Shown piece by piece: positions 15,826-24,609 of a stretch of DNA of 49,390 nt. Numbering within the stretch: position 1 is the stretch's first letter; every line of letters starts with the position of its first letter. The stretch comes from an uncultured Prevotellaceae bacterium (GTDB lineage Bacteria; Bacteroidota; Bacteroidia; Bacteroidales; Bacteroidaceae): contig ONDH01000020.1 in NCBI GenBank assembly GCA_900316505.1, positions 1 through 49,390 on the forward strand. Reading direction: 5' to 3'. Both the position numbers and the translations under genes were made by a program. Below the pieces are notes generated by a model. It was not told the origin of the DNA. It saw nothing but the letters and a program-made list of their open reading frames with translations, and ran no database searches.

Positions 15826-15833
15826 CAAAGATA
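15826..15833 (-). promoter_or_regulatory. Promoter -7 element for the candidate small RNA
   Basis: It reads TATCTTTG on the minus strand. The initial transcribed sequence GCAACGTGTT resembles that of the leader starting near 47383. Confidence 0.55.
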
Positions 15834-16016
15834 GAGGGTTTTTTTGTTACTGTCAAGAAAAAAATAAAAAAACATAGATTTTTTTGAATTTTCTTGATAT
15901 ACATCAATAAAAATAACGAAAAAGGGGTGAAAAACACAAAACTTTGGTGAGAAATAGTGCGTATGTCATTTTTTATTCTTAATTTTACATCGAAATAGAA
16001 AAATGATAACTTTATA

Positions 16017-17750
16017 ATGAATTACAGATGGAATTACGAATCACCTACAACCGAAAACGAGGCATGTGCCGAGGGGCTGGCTGAAGAAGTCAGGGTGAAC
16101 CCTGCTATTGCGCAGATGCTTGTGGCGCGTGGAATACGCACGGCTGAGCAGGCGCGTAAATATTTTCATCCACAGCTGCTGGATTTGCACGACCCTTATC
16201 TAATGAAAGATATGGACAGGGCAGTGGAGCGTCTGAATGAGGCGATGGGGCAGCGTGAGCGCATCATGATATATGGTGACTACGATGTGGATGGATGTAC
16301 GGCGGTAGCGTTGGTTTATAGATGTATCACGCAATACTACTCCAATGTGGAATGTTATATCCCCGACCGCAGTGAGGAGGGATATGGCGTTTCGATGAAA
16401 GGAGTTGATTATGCGGCGAGCCAGGGTGTGAAACTGGTGATTGTGCTGGATTGTGGCATCAAGGCAATCGATGAAATTCAGTATGCCAAGGACAAGGGCA
16501 TCGACTTCATCATCTGCGACCACCATGTGCCTGACGAGGTGCTGCCTCCTGCAGTGGCGATTCTGAATGCCAAACGGGTGGACAACACGTATCCTTATCT
16601 TGATTTGTCTGGTTGTGGCGTGGGCTTCAAGTTCATGCAGGCTTTTGCCATCAGCAATGGCATTCCGTTCAGCCGGTTGATACCGTTGCTGGACTTGTGT
16701 GCTATCAGCATCGCGAGCGACATCGTGCCCATCATGGGTGAGAACCGCATCTTGGCATATCATGGTCTGAAGCAGTTGAACAACAATGCGAGCACGGGTG
16801 TGAAGGCTGTGCTGGAGGTGTGTGGACTGACGGGTAAGGATTTGACGATGAGTGACATCATCTTCAAGATTGGTCCGCGCATCAATGCGAGCGGACGTGT
16901 GCAGAACGGCAAGGAGTCTGTGGATCTGCTTGTTGAACGTGACTATGACAAGGCACTGAAGATGGCGCAGACCATCAACCACTATAATGAGGAGCGCAAG
17001 GAATTGGACAAGCGCATGACGGAGGAGGCGAGTCAAGTGGTGGCTCAACTGCCTCGCATGGAGGATAAGAGTGCCATCGTGATATACAATGCCGATTGGC
17101 ATAAGGGCGTGATTGGCATTGTGGCTTCGCGACTGACCGAGGAATTCTTCCGCCCGGCTGTGGTGCTGACGTTGGATGGCGACATCGTGACGGGCAGTGC
17201 AAGGAGCGTAAGCGGATTTGACGTGTACAGAGCCATTCAGAGTTGTGAGGATCTGCTGGACAATTTTGGCGGTCACACCTATGCTGCAGGTTTGTCGATG
17301 AAGGTGGAGAATGTGGGGGAGTTCAGCAGACGTTTTGAGGCTTATGTGCATGAGAACATCGATCCGGAGCAGACTCGTCCCAACCTTGACATCGATGCTG
17401 TCATCAACTTTAAGGACATCACACCGAAGTTCTTCAATGACCTCAAACGCATGCGTCCATATGGACCTGAAAATCCCAAACCTCTTTTCTGCACGAAGAA
17501 CGTGTTTGACTATGGAACGAGCAAGGTGGTGGGGCGTCAGCAGGAACACATCAAACTGGAATTGGTTGACAGCAAGTCGAACAATGTGATGAACGGCATC
17601 GCTTTCGGTCAGAGTTCTGAAGCGCGCTATATCAAGACTAAGCAGGCGTTTGACATTGTCTATACCATTGAGGAGAACACCCGCAAGCATGGCGAGGTGC
17701 AGTTGCAGATAGAGGATATCAGGACACATGAGGAGGAGGGGGAGAGTTGA
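16017..17750 (+). CDS. recJ: Single-strand-specific exonuclease RecJ
   Basis: The enzyme degrades single-stranded DNA 5' to 3' and works in RecF recombination and mismatch repair. The catalytic DHH core shows YGDYDVDGCTAVAL near residue 88, ICDHHVPDEVLP near residue 165, and GVGFKFMQA. The DHHA1 domain includes GVIGIVASRL and SGFDVYRAI with a GGHTYAAG turn. At 577 residues the length is normal. It is followed by recQ 38 bases later, the usual helicase partner for RecJ resection. Confidence 0.96.
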   Translation: MNYRWNYESPTTENEACAEGLAEEVRVNPAIAQMLVARGIRTAEQARKYFHPQLLDLHDPYLMKDMDRAVERLNEAMGQRERIMIYGDYDVDGCTAVALVYRCITQYYSNVECYIPDRSEEGYGVSMKGVDYAASQGVKLVIVLDCGIKAIDEIQYAKDKGIDFIICDHHVPDEVLPPAVAILNAKRVDNTYPYLDLSGCGVGFKFMQAFAISNGIPFSRLIPLLDLCAISIASDIVPIMGENRILAYHGLKQLNNNASTGVKAVLEVCGLTGKDLTMSDIIFKIGPRINASGRVQNGKESVDLLVERDYDKALKMAQTINHYNEERKELDKRMTEEASQVVAQLPRMEDKSAIVIYNADWHKGVIGIVASRLTEEFFRPAVVLTLDGDIVTGSARSVSGFDVYRAIQSCEDLLDNFGGHTYAAGLSMKVENVGEFSRRFEAYVHENIDPEQTRPNLDIDAVINFKDITPKFFNDLKRMRPYGPENPKPLFCTKNVFDYGTSKVVGRQQEHIKLELVDSKSNNVMNGIAFGQSSEARYIKTKQAFDIVYTIEENTRKHGEVQLQIEDIRTHEEEGES

Positions 17751-17788
17751 CAGGTGACAGTTGAATATTAATAATTGAGAGTTTAGAG

Positions 17789-19720
17789 TTGGAGACTGAA
17801 GGAGTGAAACCTCTTGACATACTGAAGAAATATTGGGGTTACGACTCTTTTCGGGGCATTCAGAGTGACATCATCGAGAGTGTCCTTAGTGGTCGTGACA
17901 CAATGGGCTTGATGCCTACTGGTGGCGGAAAGAGCATCTGTTTTCAGGTGCCTGCACTGATGATGGATGGGTTGTGCATTGTGGTCACACCGCTCATTGC
18001 GCTGATGAAGGATCAGGTGCGGCAGTTGAAGAATCGTGGCATCATGGCTGAGGCTGTCTATTCCGGCATGATGCGTGAAGACATCATCCGTGTGCTCGAC
18101 AATGCTGTGCTGGGTGCTTATAAACTATTGTATGTCTCTCCTGAACGTCTTTCTACGGAAATCTTTTTGGCGAAGCTTGAACGGATGCGTCAAGTGAGCA
18201 TGATTGTGGTGGATGAGGCGCATTGCGTCTCGCAATGGGGTTATGATTTTCGTCCTTCATATCTGCAAATCGCAAAGATAAGACGACTGCTCCCATCAGA
18301 GGGCGTGCCTTTCTTGGCATTGACGGCTACGGCTACACCTAAGGTGGTGGATGATATACAGGAACAGTTGGGCTTTCGTGAGAAGAATGCCTTCTCAATG
18401 AGTTTTGAACGCAAGAATCTTATCTATGTGGTGCGTGAAACGGAGGACAGGGCAGGGGAGATGCTGCATATCTTGCAAGGAGTGCCTGATGGCAGTGCGA
18501 TTGTCTATACACGTACCCGTCAGCAGACAGCGGAACTTGCCCGATTCTTGGAGGAGAATGGCATCACTGCCAGCAACTATCATGCAGGTCTGACCGATGC
18601 GGAAAAAGACTACCGACAGGTGAACTGGACGAAAAACCGTGTGCGTGTGATGGTGGCGACGAATGCGTTTGGCATGGGCATTGACAAGCCTGATGTGCGA
18701 ATGGTGATCCACTTCAACATGCCAGACTCGTTGGAGGCATATTTCCAAGAGGCAGGACGTGCAGGGCGTGATGGAAAGACGTCATACGCAGTGCTGCTTT
18801 ACAATCGTCGTGACATCCAAACACTGAACCGACGAGTTCCGGAGACTTATCCTGACCTTGACTATGTGAAGCAGACGTATGAGAATGTGGCATACTTCTT
18901 GCAAGTGGGAGTGGGCGAGGCATTGGGACGCACGTTCTATTTCCCGATGGAGATGTTCTGTGCTCGTTTCCATCAGTTCCCAGTACAGACCAATGCCGCC
19001 CTTCATCTGCTCAACAATGCGGGGTATATCGAATATCACGAGGAACAGGACTTTAAATCTGCCCTTCATTTTATTCTTCGAAAGGAGGAGCTCTATCGCA
19101 TTCATGAAACGGATGAAGACACAGAATTGCTCATTCAGACCATCTTGCGTACATATTCAGGTGTCTTTTCCGATTTTGTCTATATAGAAGAGACAATGCT
19201 TGCTCATCTGACGGGTCTGTCTGCCGAACGGGTGTATCAGATGCTTAAAGATCTGCACCATAACCGCATCATCGACTTTATTCCGCATCGTACGACTCCT
19301 ACTGTGAGCTATACAGTTGCCCGTGTTGACACTGACTTGATAAACTTGCCAGATTCCGTCTATGCTGAACGTAAGGCGGACTACCAGGAACGCATTGATC
19401 AGATGGCAAACTATGTCACCTCCACGGACAAATGTCGCAGTCGTATGTTGCTCAACTATTTCGGAGAACAGAATGATCATGACTGTGGACAGTGTGATGT
19501 CTGCCTGGCACACAAGAATACTGCTGCCACTCATGCAGACACTATCATGAAGGCAGTACAGACCATAAAGGACTATCTGCAAGACGGGAAGGCACATAAA
19601 CTGATTGAACTGAAAACGCTCCCCCTTAAAACGGAAGTCCTTGATGAAGCCATCAGCTACATGCTTGATGAAGAAATGCTGGTGATCAAAGGGGCGAACG
19701 TGACATGGAATAGTGATTAG
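17789..19720 (+). CDS. recQ: ATP-dependent DNA helicase RecQ
   Basis: The 3'-5' helicase has Walker A MPTGGGKSICFQ, DEAH box VVDEAHCVSQWG, SALTATATPK-like FLALTATATPK, and motif VI EAGRAGRDG. The RQC zinc site shows CRSRMLLNYFGEQ and CGQCDVC. The HRDC domain present in E. coli RecQ is absent, as in many Bacteroidota short forms. The start is uncertain: TTG 17789 or GTG 17804. The start region lies in a repetitive TTGACAG/TTGAGAG stretch. The gene probably shares the recJ transcript. Confidence 0.95.
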   Translation: METEGVKPLDILKKYWGYDSFRGIQSDIIESVLSGRDTMGLMPTGGGKSICFQVPALMMDGLCIVVTPLIALMKDQVRQLKNRGIMAEAVYSGMMREDIIRVLDNAVLGAYKLLYVSPERLSTEIFLAKLERMRQVSMIVVDEAHCVSQWGYDFRPSYLQIAKIRRLLPSEGVPFLALTATATPKVVDDIQEQLGFREKNAFSMSFERKNLIYVVRETEDRAGEMLHILQGVPDGSAIVYTRTRQQTAELARFLEENGITASNYHAGLTDAEKDYRQVNWTKNRVRVMVATNAFGMGIDKPDVRMVIHFNMPDSLEAYFQEAGRAGRDGKTSYAVLLYNRRDIQTLNRRVPETYPDLDYVKQTYENVAYFLQVGVGEALGRTFYFPMEMFCARFHQFPVQTNAALHLLNNAGYIEYHEEQDFKSALHFILRKEELYRIHETDEDTELLIQTILRTYSGVFSDFVYIEETMLAHLTGLSAERVYQMLKDLHHNRIIDFIPHRTTPTVSYTVARVDTDLINLPDSVYAERKADYQERIDQMANYVTSTDKCRSRMLLNYFGEQNDHDCGQCDVCLAHKNTAATHADTIMKAVQTIKDYLQDGKAHKLIELKTLPLKTEVLDEAISYMLDEEMLVIKGANVTWNSD

Positions 19721-19750
19721 TATATTGTAAATTCTCAAATAGAAAATATC

Positions 19751-20068
19751 ATGACACCTATCGAAATCATCATCCAAACCACTCAAGCCATTGCCTCCAA
19801 TCCTTCTGATGCAGAGGCTTACAAACGTCGTGCTATCACTCTGTGCCAGATGCGGCAGTACGATGAGGCAATGAAAGACCTTGATACACTCATCGACACT
19901 CTCCACTCCGACGATGCGGAAGTATATCAACTTCGTGGTACACTCCGTATGGATAGGGACGACAAGATTGGTGCTCTCAACGACATGCGCAAGGCTTTAG
20001 ACCTTAACCCCAAATTGCTTGAGAAACTCAATGGAGAGTTCAAAACCACAGAAAAAGGGCATTGCTAA
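19751..20068 (+). CDS. Short TPR-repeat protein
   Basis: The 105-residue protein has two to three tetratricopeptide units (AEAYKRRAITLCQMRQYDEAMKDLD; AEVYQLRGTLRMDRDDKIGALNDMRKAL, key residues A, Y, R, G and A at TPR positions). It has no signal peptide, so it is cytosolic and likely scaffolds another protein, possibly RecJ or RecQ (inference from position only). The last codons (EKGHC) form the left arm of the terminator. Confidence 0.8.
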   Translation: MTPIEIIIQTTQAIASNPSDAEAYKRRAITLCQMRQYDEAMKDLDTLIDTLHSDDAEVYQLRGTLRMDRDDKIGALNDMRKALDLNPKLLEKLNGEFKTTEKGHC

Positions 20069-20090
20069 TTGTGTAGCGATGCCCTTTTTC
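20051..20090. terminator. Bidirectional terminator, recJ-recQ-TPR and tyrA
   Basis: GAAAAAGGGCATTGCT (20051-20066) pairs with AGCGATGCCCTTTTTC (20075-20090) over 16 bases with one G-U pair. It has A-tracts and T-tracts on both sides, so it can end both the plus-strand operon and the minus-strand tyrA operon. Its left arm overlaps the last codons of the TPR gene. Confidence 0.9.
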
Positions 20091-20106
20091 ATATCATGAT
20101 TCTGCC

Positions 20107-20880
20107 TTACTTGATGTTCTTTCGAATTTTTGTTAAGTATTGCTGCATGTGCTCCTCATCACGGGTGTCAATGATTTCGATAATCTCTTTCATCTCCTTG
20201 CGAATCTGCTCCACCTGCCCTTTGGTGTAAGGGTTGAAGAGGATTTCGCGCAGGAGGGTGTCATCCTCGGAGAGTACACCTTTAGCAATCTTCATGTGAC
20301 GCTTGAAGGTGGTGCCGGGCGCATCTTGATGTTTCATCACGGCTGCAAAGGCGAATGTGGAGATGAAGGGGATGGAGAGTGAATAAGCCACTGTTTGGTC
20401 ATGCTCTTCGAAAGTGTATTCGAAGATGTTGAGGCCAAGACGGGAGTAGAGGTCTTTGAAGAAACAACGCCCCATGTAGTCTCCCTCGTTGATGATAATG
20501 GCATTTTCGTCACTCAGTTTGCCGAGATTGGCAAAGGTGGGGCCGAACATCGGGTGGGTGCTCACATAGTGGAAACCACTTTCCTCATAATACTCCTTGA
20601 AACCTGTCTTTACCGATGAAATGTCGGAGAGAATGCACGACTTGGGAAGATGGGGAATTACCTCGTCGAACACTTTTAGTGTATATTTGAGGCTGACGGC
20701 ATTGATGACCAGCTCTGGCTCAAACGCACCAATTTCCTCCATCGTGGTGAAACGTTGGGTGTTGTACATGAAGCGCAATTTCTTTGGGTCGATATCGTAC
20801 ACAGCAACCTCGTGGTCAAACGATAAAAGGTCGGTGAAGAACGAGCCCATCTTGCCGGCTCCTAATATCAGTATTTTCAT
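20107..20880 (-). CDS. tyrA: Prephenate dehydrogenase
   Basis: The enzyme oxidises prephenate to 4-hydroxyphenylpyruvate. The Rossmann motif GAGKMGSFFTDLL follows MKILIL at the N-terminus, and SDISSVKTG plus STHPMFGPT are the family's substrate-site segments. At 257 residues it is the short form without ACT or mutase domains; a chorismate mutase is supplied by the preceding gene. It is the last gene of the pheA operon. Confidence 0.93.
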   Translation of the reverse strand: MKILILGAGKMGSFFTDLLSFDHEVAVYDIDPKKLRFMYNTQRFTTMEEIGAFEPELVINAVSLKYTLKVFDEVIPHLPKSCILSDISSVKTGFKEYYEESGFHYVSTHPMFGPTFANLGKLSDENAIIINEGDYMGRCFFKDLYSRLGLNIFEYTFEEHDQTVAYSLSIPFISTFAFAAVMKHQDAPGTTFKRHMKIAKGVLSEDDTLLREILFNPYTKGQVEQIRKEMKEIIEIIDTRDEEHMQQYLTKIRKNIK

Positions 20881-20908
20881 TTGTAAACTAATAGTTGTTA
20901 GTTTTTAC

Positions 20909-21973
20909 TTACTTGTTAATGATTTCTATCTGCTGATGAACGCTCTCCTCATGGATGCTTTCAAACACCTTGGCGACAAAGTCTGGGCTCATGCCACAGA
21001 GTGAGCCTTGCACACCGCGCTTCGAGAGGATCTCGTTATAGCGGACAGCTTGAAGCACAGTCATGTTATGCTCTTTCTTGTAGTGACCAATTTCACGGCA
21101 GACACGCATACGTTTTGCCAGGATGTCCATGAGTTGGTTGTCCAGTTCGTCAATCTGCTTACGCATGCTGGCAAGTCCCTCTGTGGTGGTGTGCTCATCA
21201 CGGATGACAAGCAGGGAGAGAATGTAGTCGAGCACTTCGGGAGTCACCTGCTGCTTGGCATCGCTCCATGCCTTGTCGGGGTCGCAGTGAGCCTCTACAA
21301 TCAGACCATCAAAACCAAGGTCCATTGCCTGCTGGCAGAGTGGAGCAATCAGTTCGCGACGACCACCAATGTGAGAGGGATCGCAGATAATGGGCAAATT
21401 TGGAATACGACGGTGCAGTTCGATTGGAATCTGCCACATTGGTGCATTGCGGTAAATCTTCTGCTCGTATGAGGAGAATCCGCGGTGGATGGCTCCCATG
21501 CGTTTGACACCTGCCTGATTGATGCGCTCCAAGGCGCCAATCCACAATTCGATGTCTGGGTTGACAGGGTTCTTCACAAACACAGGTATGTCCACGCCTT
21601 TCAGTGCATCAGCCAGTGCCTGTACGGCAAACGGATTGGCAGTGGTGCGGGCACCTATCCAGAGGATGTCCATGTCGTACTTCAGTGCCAGTTCCACATG
21701 TTCTGGTGTTGCCACCTCTGTGGAGATGAGCATGTGGGTTTCTTCCTTCACTTGCTTCATCCAAGGCAGTGCCTTCTCGCCGTGACCTTCAAAGCCTCCG
21801 GGTTTGGTGCGTGGCTTCCACACACCGGCACGGAAATTGTGACAGCCCTTCATGGCCAGTTCACGTGCAGTTTCCATCACTTGCTCCTCTGTTTCGGCGG
21901 AGCATGGCCCAGCAATCACGAACGGACGTTCGTTGTCGCTTGGCAAATTTAGGGGTTCGAGTTCGAGTTCCAT
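20909..21973 (-). CDS. Bifunctional DAHP synthase / chorismate mutase
   Basis: Residues of about 1-260 are a type I DAHP synthase of the AroF/KdsA type (FVIAGPCSAETEEQV, GVWKPRTKPGGFEG, HRGFSSYE, ICDPSHIGGRR). Residues of about 265-354 form an AroQ chorismate mutase (MRKQIDELDNQLMDILAKRMRV, key RKQIDxLD, then EIGHYKKEHN). It makes DAHP and converts chorismate to prephenate. Its placement with pheA and tyrA fits a Phe/Tyr-specific route. The GC-rich repeat at 21976-22037 provides GGGGAGGGGG just before the ATG, which could act as its ribosome binding site. Confidence 0.93.
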   Translation of the reverse strand: MELELEPLNLPSDNERPFVIAGPCSAETEEQVMETARELAMKGCHNFRAGVWKPRTKPGGFEGHGEKALPWMKQVKEETHMLISTEVATPEHVELALKYDMDILWIGARTTANPFAVQALADALKGVDIPVFVKNPVNPDIELWIGALERINQAGVKRMGAIHRGFSSYEQKIYRNAPMWQIPIELHRRIPNLPIICDPSHIGGRRELIAPLCQQAMDLGFDGLIVEAHCDPDKAWSDAKQQVTPEVLDYILSLLVIRDEHTTTEGLASMRKQIDELDNQLMDILAKRMRVCREIGHYKKEHNMTVLQAVRYNEILSKRGVQGSLCGMSPDFVAKVFESIHEESVHQQIEIINK

Positions 21974-21975
21974 AC

Positions 21976-22037
21976 AGACCCCCTCCCCGCTCCCCCTAAA
22001 GGGGAAGAGTAGAATGTTTGTGGGGAGGATTCTACTT
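21976..22037 (-). repeat. GC-rich dispersed hairpin repeat, copy 1
   Basis: The 62-bp element has AGTAGAAT/ATTCTACT arms and a CCCC/GGGG hairpin next to a CTCCCCGCTCCCC run. A near-identical copy is at 28783-28845, and both stand directly before a minus-strand ATG. A related stem lies at 22081-22112, inside the end of the aminotransferase gene. Confidence 0.85.
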
Positions 22038-22090
22038 GTTTTTTATGATTTCTTTTTATTAATTTGCTTTGACGGTGACCACTCCCTCCC

Positions 22091-23269
22091 TCACAGGGAG
22101 GGTGAGGGGAGGGTCTCTTTGATTCTTTCCAATGCAAGTTTCATCTTCTCGTCTTTCGCACAGAGCGAGATGCGGATGTAGCGCTTACCATTCGAACCGA
22201 AGATGAATCCTGGGGTGATGAAGACACGGGCTTCGTGCAGCACTTTCTCGGTCAGGTCTTCCACATCGGCAATGCTGTCGGGGATACGTCCCCAAAGGAA
22301 CATGCCTTGCTGTGTAGGGTCAAATGTGCAACCCAGCGTGGTCATGATGTCCTCGGCAATCTTGCGACGTGTGGCATACGTCTCGATGTTGGCGTGTGTA
22401 TGCCATGCCTCTGTGTTCTCGTATGCCTGTGCGGCAGCCAGTTGCAGGGGACGGAAGGTTCCTGAGTCGATGTTGCTCTTAATCTTCAGAATCCACTGTA
22501 CGAAAGTGCTGTTAGTTGCCAGCATGCCTACACGCCAACCTGGCATGTTGTGGCTCTTCGACATGGAGTTGAATTCGATGCAGCACTCCTTCGCTCCTGG
22601 CACTTGCAGGATGCTCAGGTGTTCATCGCGGTTCAGGATGAACGAGTAAGGGTTGTCGTTCACCACCACGATGTTGTGCTTCTGTCCGAATGCTACAATC
22701 TTTTCATACAGACCCCGTGTGGCACGTCCGCCGGTCGGCATGTTGGGATAGTTTGTCCACATGAGTTTTACACCGCTTAAGTCCATCGCTTCCATCTGCT
22801 CAAAGTCGGGTTGCCAACCATTGCTCTCCATGAGGTCGTAGTTTACTATCTCTTGTCCCAGAATCTTGCTCAATGAGGTGTAGGTGGGGTAGCCTGGATT
22901 GGGCACCAGCACCTTGTCACCAGGGTTGCACAGCGCCAAAGTCACGTGCAGGATTCCCTCCTTGCTGCCGATGAGCGGTTGAATTTCGGTGGCGGGGTCG
23001 AGTGTTACGCCATACCAGCGTTGGTAGAAGTTGGCCATTGCCTTGCGCAGTTCTGGAATGCCCACTGTCGGTTGATATCCGTGGGCATCGGGACGGTGAG
23101 CATGCTCACAGAGCACGTCGATGGTTTCTGCACTTGGCGGCATGTCTGGACTACCAATGGCAAGGGAAATAATATCTTTGCCTTCGGCATTGAGTTTTGC
23201 CACTTCTTTCAGTTTTCTCGAAAAGTAATACTCGCTCACAAGCGAGAGTCTGTCTGCTGGTTGTATCAT
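22091..23269 (-). CDS. Aromatic aminotransferase, class I/II
   Basis: The 392-residue PLP enzyme has SLAIGSPDMPPS, LIGSKEGILHV, the TNYPNMPTGGRA loop, NDNPY, and the lysine site NSMSKSHNMPGWRVG. From its place between pheA and the DAHP synthase, the likely job is transamination of phenylpyruvate and 4-hydroxyphenylpyruvate; the family also includes Asp and LL-DAP aminotransferases, so substrate is inferred. ATG 23269 overlaps the pheA stop by four bases. Its C-terminal codons (LPSPSL) come from a CCCTCCC-type repeat stem. Confidence 0.88.
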   Translation of the reverse strand: MIQPADRLSLVSEYYFSRKLKEVAKLNAEGKDIISLAIGSPDMPPSAETIDVLCEHAHRPDAHGYQPTVGIPELRKAMANFYQRWYGVTLDPATEIQPLIGSKEGILHVTLALCNPGDKVLVPNPGYPTYTSLSKILGQEIVNYDLMESNGWQPDFEQMEAMDLSGVKLMWTNYPNMPTGGRATRGLYEKIVAFGQKHNIVVVNDNPYSFILNRDEHLSILQVPGAKECCIEFNSMSKSHNMPGWRVGMLATNSTFVQWILKIKSNIDSGTFRPLQLAAAQAYENTEAWHTHANIETYATRRKIAEDIMTTLGCTFDPTQQGMFLWGRIPDSIADVEDLTEKVLHEARVFITPGFIFGSNGKRYIRISLCAKDEKMKLALERIKETLPSPSL

Positions 23270-24114
23270 TGTTCTATGGTGCTTTTTCCTTCCTTGTATT
23301 CTCCTAATACTTTCATTTGTTTGGTCAGGGGCCTCACAGCATCGATGCTCTGACGGTAGCGGGTGTAGTCATCGTACATCACGTCAATGTAGAACATATA
23401 TTCCCATTCCCGTCCGATGATGGGCAGCGATTGAATCTTGGTCAGGTTGATTTTGTAGAATGAGAAGATGCTCAGCACTTGTGAGAGGGAACCCTCGCTG
23501 TGAGGTAGGCTGAACACGATGCTTGACTTGTTGGACTTGCTCGGCACACTCAGTTCTTCTGCCAACCAAGGGTCTGCCAGCACCAGAAAGCGAGTGAAGT
23601 TGTGTTTGTTCGTCTCGATGCCCTCTTCTAGCACCTTCATACCGTAGAGTGGGGCAGCATACTTTGAGCAGATGGCGGCATGTCCTCTCAGTCCGTTCTC
23701 GCTGATATTCTTGGCAGAACCTGCTGTGTCATCCGTCTCCACAATCTTCAGTTGAGGGTGCTGTTTCAGGAAGTTCCTACACTGCATCAGTGCCACAGGA
23801 TGTGAGTTCACTTCCGTGATGTCTTCCCAATTGTCCTCGGGCAGACACATGATGCTGTGTGAGATGCGAAGCTTGTGCTCACCCACAATCTGCATGCCGC
23901 TGTCACGCAGCAGTTCGTAGTTGTGTAGCAGCGATCCTGCGATGGTGTTCTCAATCGCCACCATACCAATCACGTTTGAGTCCTTCTTCATCTCCTCAAA
24001 CACCTCTTCGAACGTGCCACAGCAAATCAATTCCACCTCTTCGTTCTCGAAGTAATAGTGGCTTGCTACATCGTGGTAACTTCCCACCTCTCCTTGTATT
24101 GCTACTCTTCTCAT
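23266..24114 (-). CDS. pheA: Prephenate dehydratase
   Basis: The enzyme turns prephenate into phenylpyruvate. Catalytic-domain motifs are VAIQGEVGSYHDVA, MVAIENTIAGSLLHNY, and TDDTAGSAKNIS; the ESRP-type ACT domain follows residue 195 (SNKSSIVFSLPHSEGSLSQVLSIF, with key GSLSQVL) and should bind Phe for feedback inhibition. At 282 residues it is the monofunctional form. The start lies 28 bases after the attenuator terminator, so it is the first gene of the operon. Confidence 0.94.
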   Translation of the reverse strand: MRRVAIQGEVGSYHDVASHYYFENEEVELICCGTFEEVFEEMKKDSNVIGMVAIENTIAGSLLHNYELLRDSGMQIVGEHKLRISHSIMCLPEDNWEDITEVNSHPVALMQCRNFLKQHPQLKIVETDDTAGSAKNISENGLRGHAAICSKYAAPLYGMKVLEEGIETNKHNFTRFLVLADPWLAEELSVPSKSNKSSIVFSLPHSEGSLSQVLSIFSFYKINLTKIQSLPIIGREWEYMFYIDVMYDDYTRYRQSIDAVRPLTKQMKVLGEYKEGKSTIEQ

Positions 24115-24142
24115 ATATTATATAATGTGTGTCGTGTTCACT

Positions 24143-24170
24143 AAAAAGCCCCACTCTTTGGAGCGGGGCT
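24143..24170 (-). terminator. Attenuator terminator upstream of pheA
   Basis: On the minus strand, AGCCCCGCTC pairs with GAGTGGGGCT around a CAAA loop and is followed by five T residues. It sits between the leader peptide and pheA. Confidence 0.9.
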
Positions 24171-24228
24171 ATATTATTGTTCTCTACGTATCTATTGCAA
24201 ATTTGTTGAAACACATAACTACCCGCTC
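24161..24228 (-). promoter_or_regulatory. Antiterminator pairing of the Phe/Tyr attenuator
   Basis: GAGCGGG directly after the leader stop codon (complement of 24222-24228) can pair with CCCGCTC in the 5' arm of the terminator (complement of 24161-24167). Pairing would block the terminator. A ribosome resting at the leader stop would cover GAGCGGG and allow termination; a ribosome stalled on the aromatic codons would leave it free. Confidence 0.75.
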
Positions 24229-24285
24229 TTACTCGTTGCCAAAGTAAAAGTAAAAATAGTAATATGCGTTAAACAATGATTTCAT
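24229..24285 (-). CDS. Phe/Tyr leader peptide of the pheA operon
   Basis: The 18-codon frame reads MKSLFNAYYYFYFYFGNE, with eight consecutive Tyr/Phe codons (YYYFYFYF) and one more Phe earlier. It lies 19 bases after promoter TACTTTTG and before a strong terminator, in the classic order of a ribosome-controlled attenuator. Scarcity of charged tRNA-Phe or tRNA-Tyr should stall the ribosome and raise expression of pheA, the aminotransferase, the DAHP synthase/mutase and tyrA. The Tyr and Phe mix fits the two products of the operon. It is too short for usual gene finders. Confidence 0.88.
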   Translation of the reverse strand: MKSLFNAYYYFYFYFGNE

Positions 24286-24304
24286 TTTTCTTTTAATTTC
24301 GCTG

Positions 24305-24312
24305 CAAAAGTA
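24305..24312 (-). promoter_or_regulatory. Promoter -7 element for the pheA operon leader
   Basis: It reads TACTTTTG on the minus strand, 19 bases before the leader peptide ATG. Confidence 0.7.
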
Positions 24313-24505
24313 CACACATTTCTCGAAACCACCAACATTTTTCAAGAAAAAATGCGGTTTCGGCTGAAAAAAAATCATCGCTGCCATAGTCCTTTTTCTG
24401 ATATGATGAAGAAAATGCACTTTTCAGGAAGAATTTGAGATACATTGTGTCACCACTAAACCAAGAAAAAAGCGGCTACATATGTGGTTTCTTGAAAAAA
24501 TGTTG

Positions 24506-24513
24506 TATCTTTG
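24506..24513 (+). promoter_or_regulatory. Promoter -7 element for the alarmone gene pair
   Basis: TATCTTTG precedes a leader of about 90 bases before the ATG at 24610. The leader holds CGGTTAGCCG, a small stem. Confidence 0.65.
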
Positions 24514-24609
24514 CATCGGTTAGCCGAGGGCGGGAATCGTCTGTCGGTTGCCAAGGTGATGAAGAAATAATTAGGTGAACAAAATCGACAGGAATCAAAA
24601 ACAACCAGT

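Noticed and set aside
16200..17729. Long minus-strand frame opposite recJ
   Set aside because: The sense frame is a clear RecJ; the antisense frame is a shadow with no known family.
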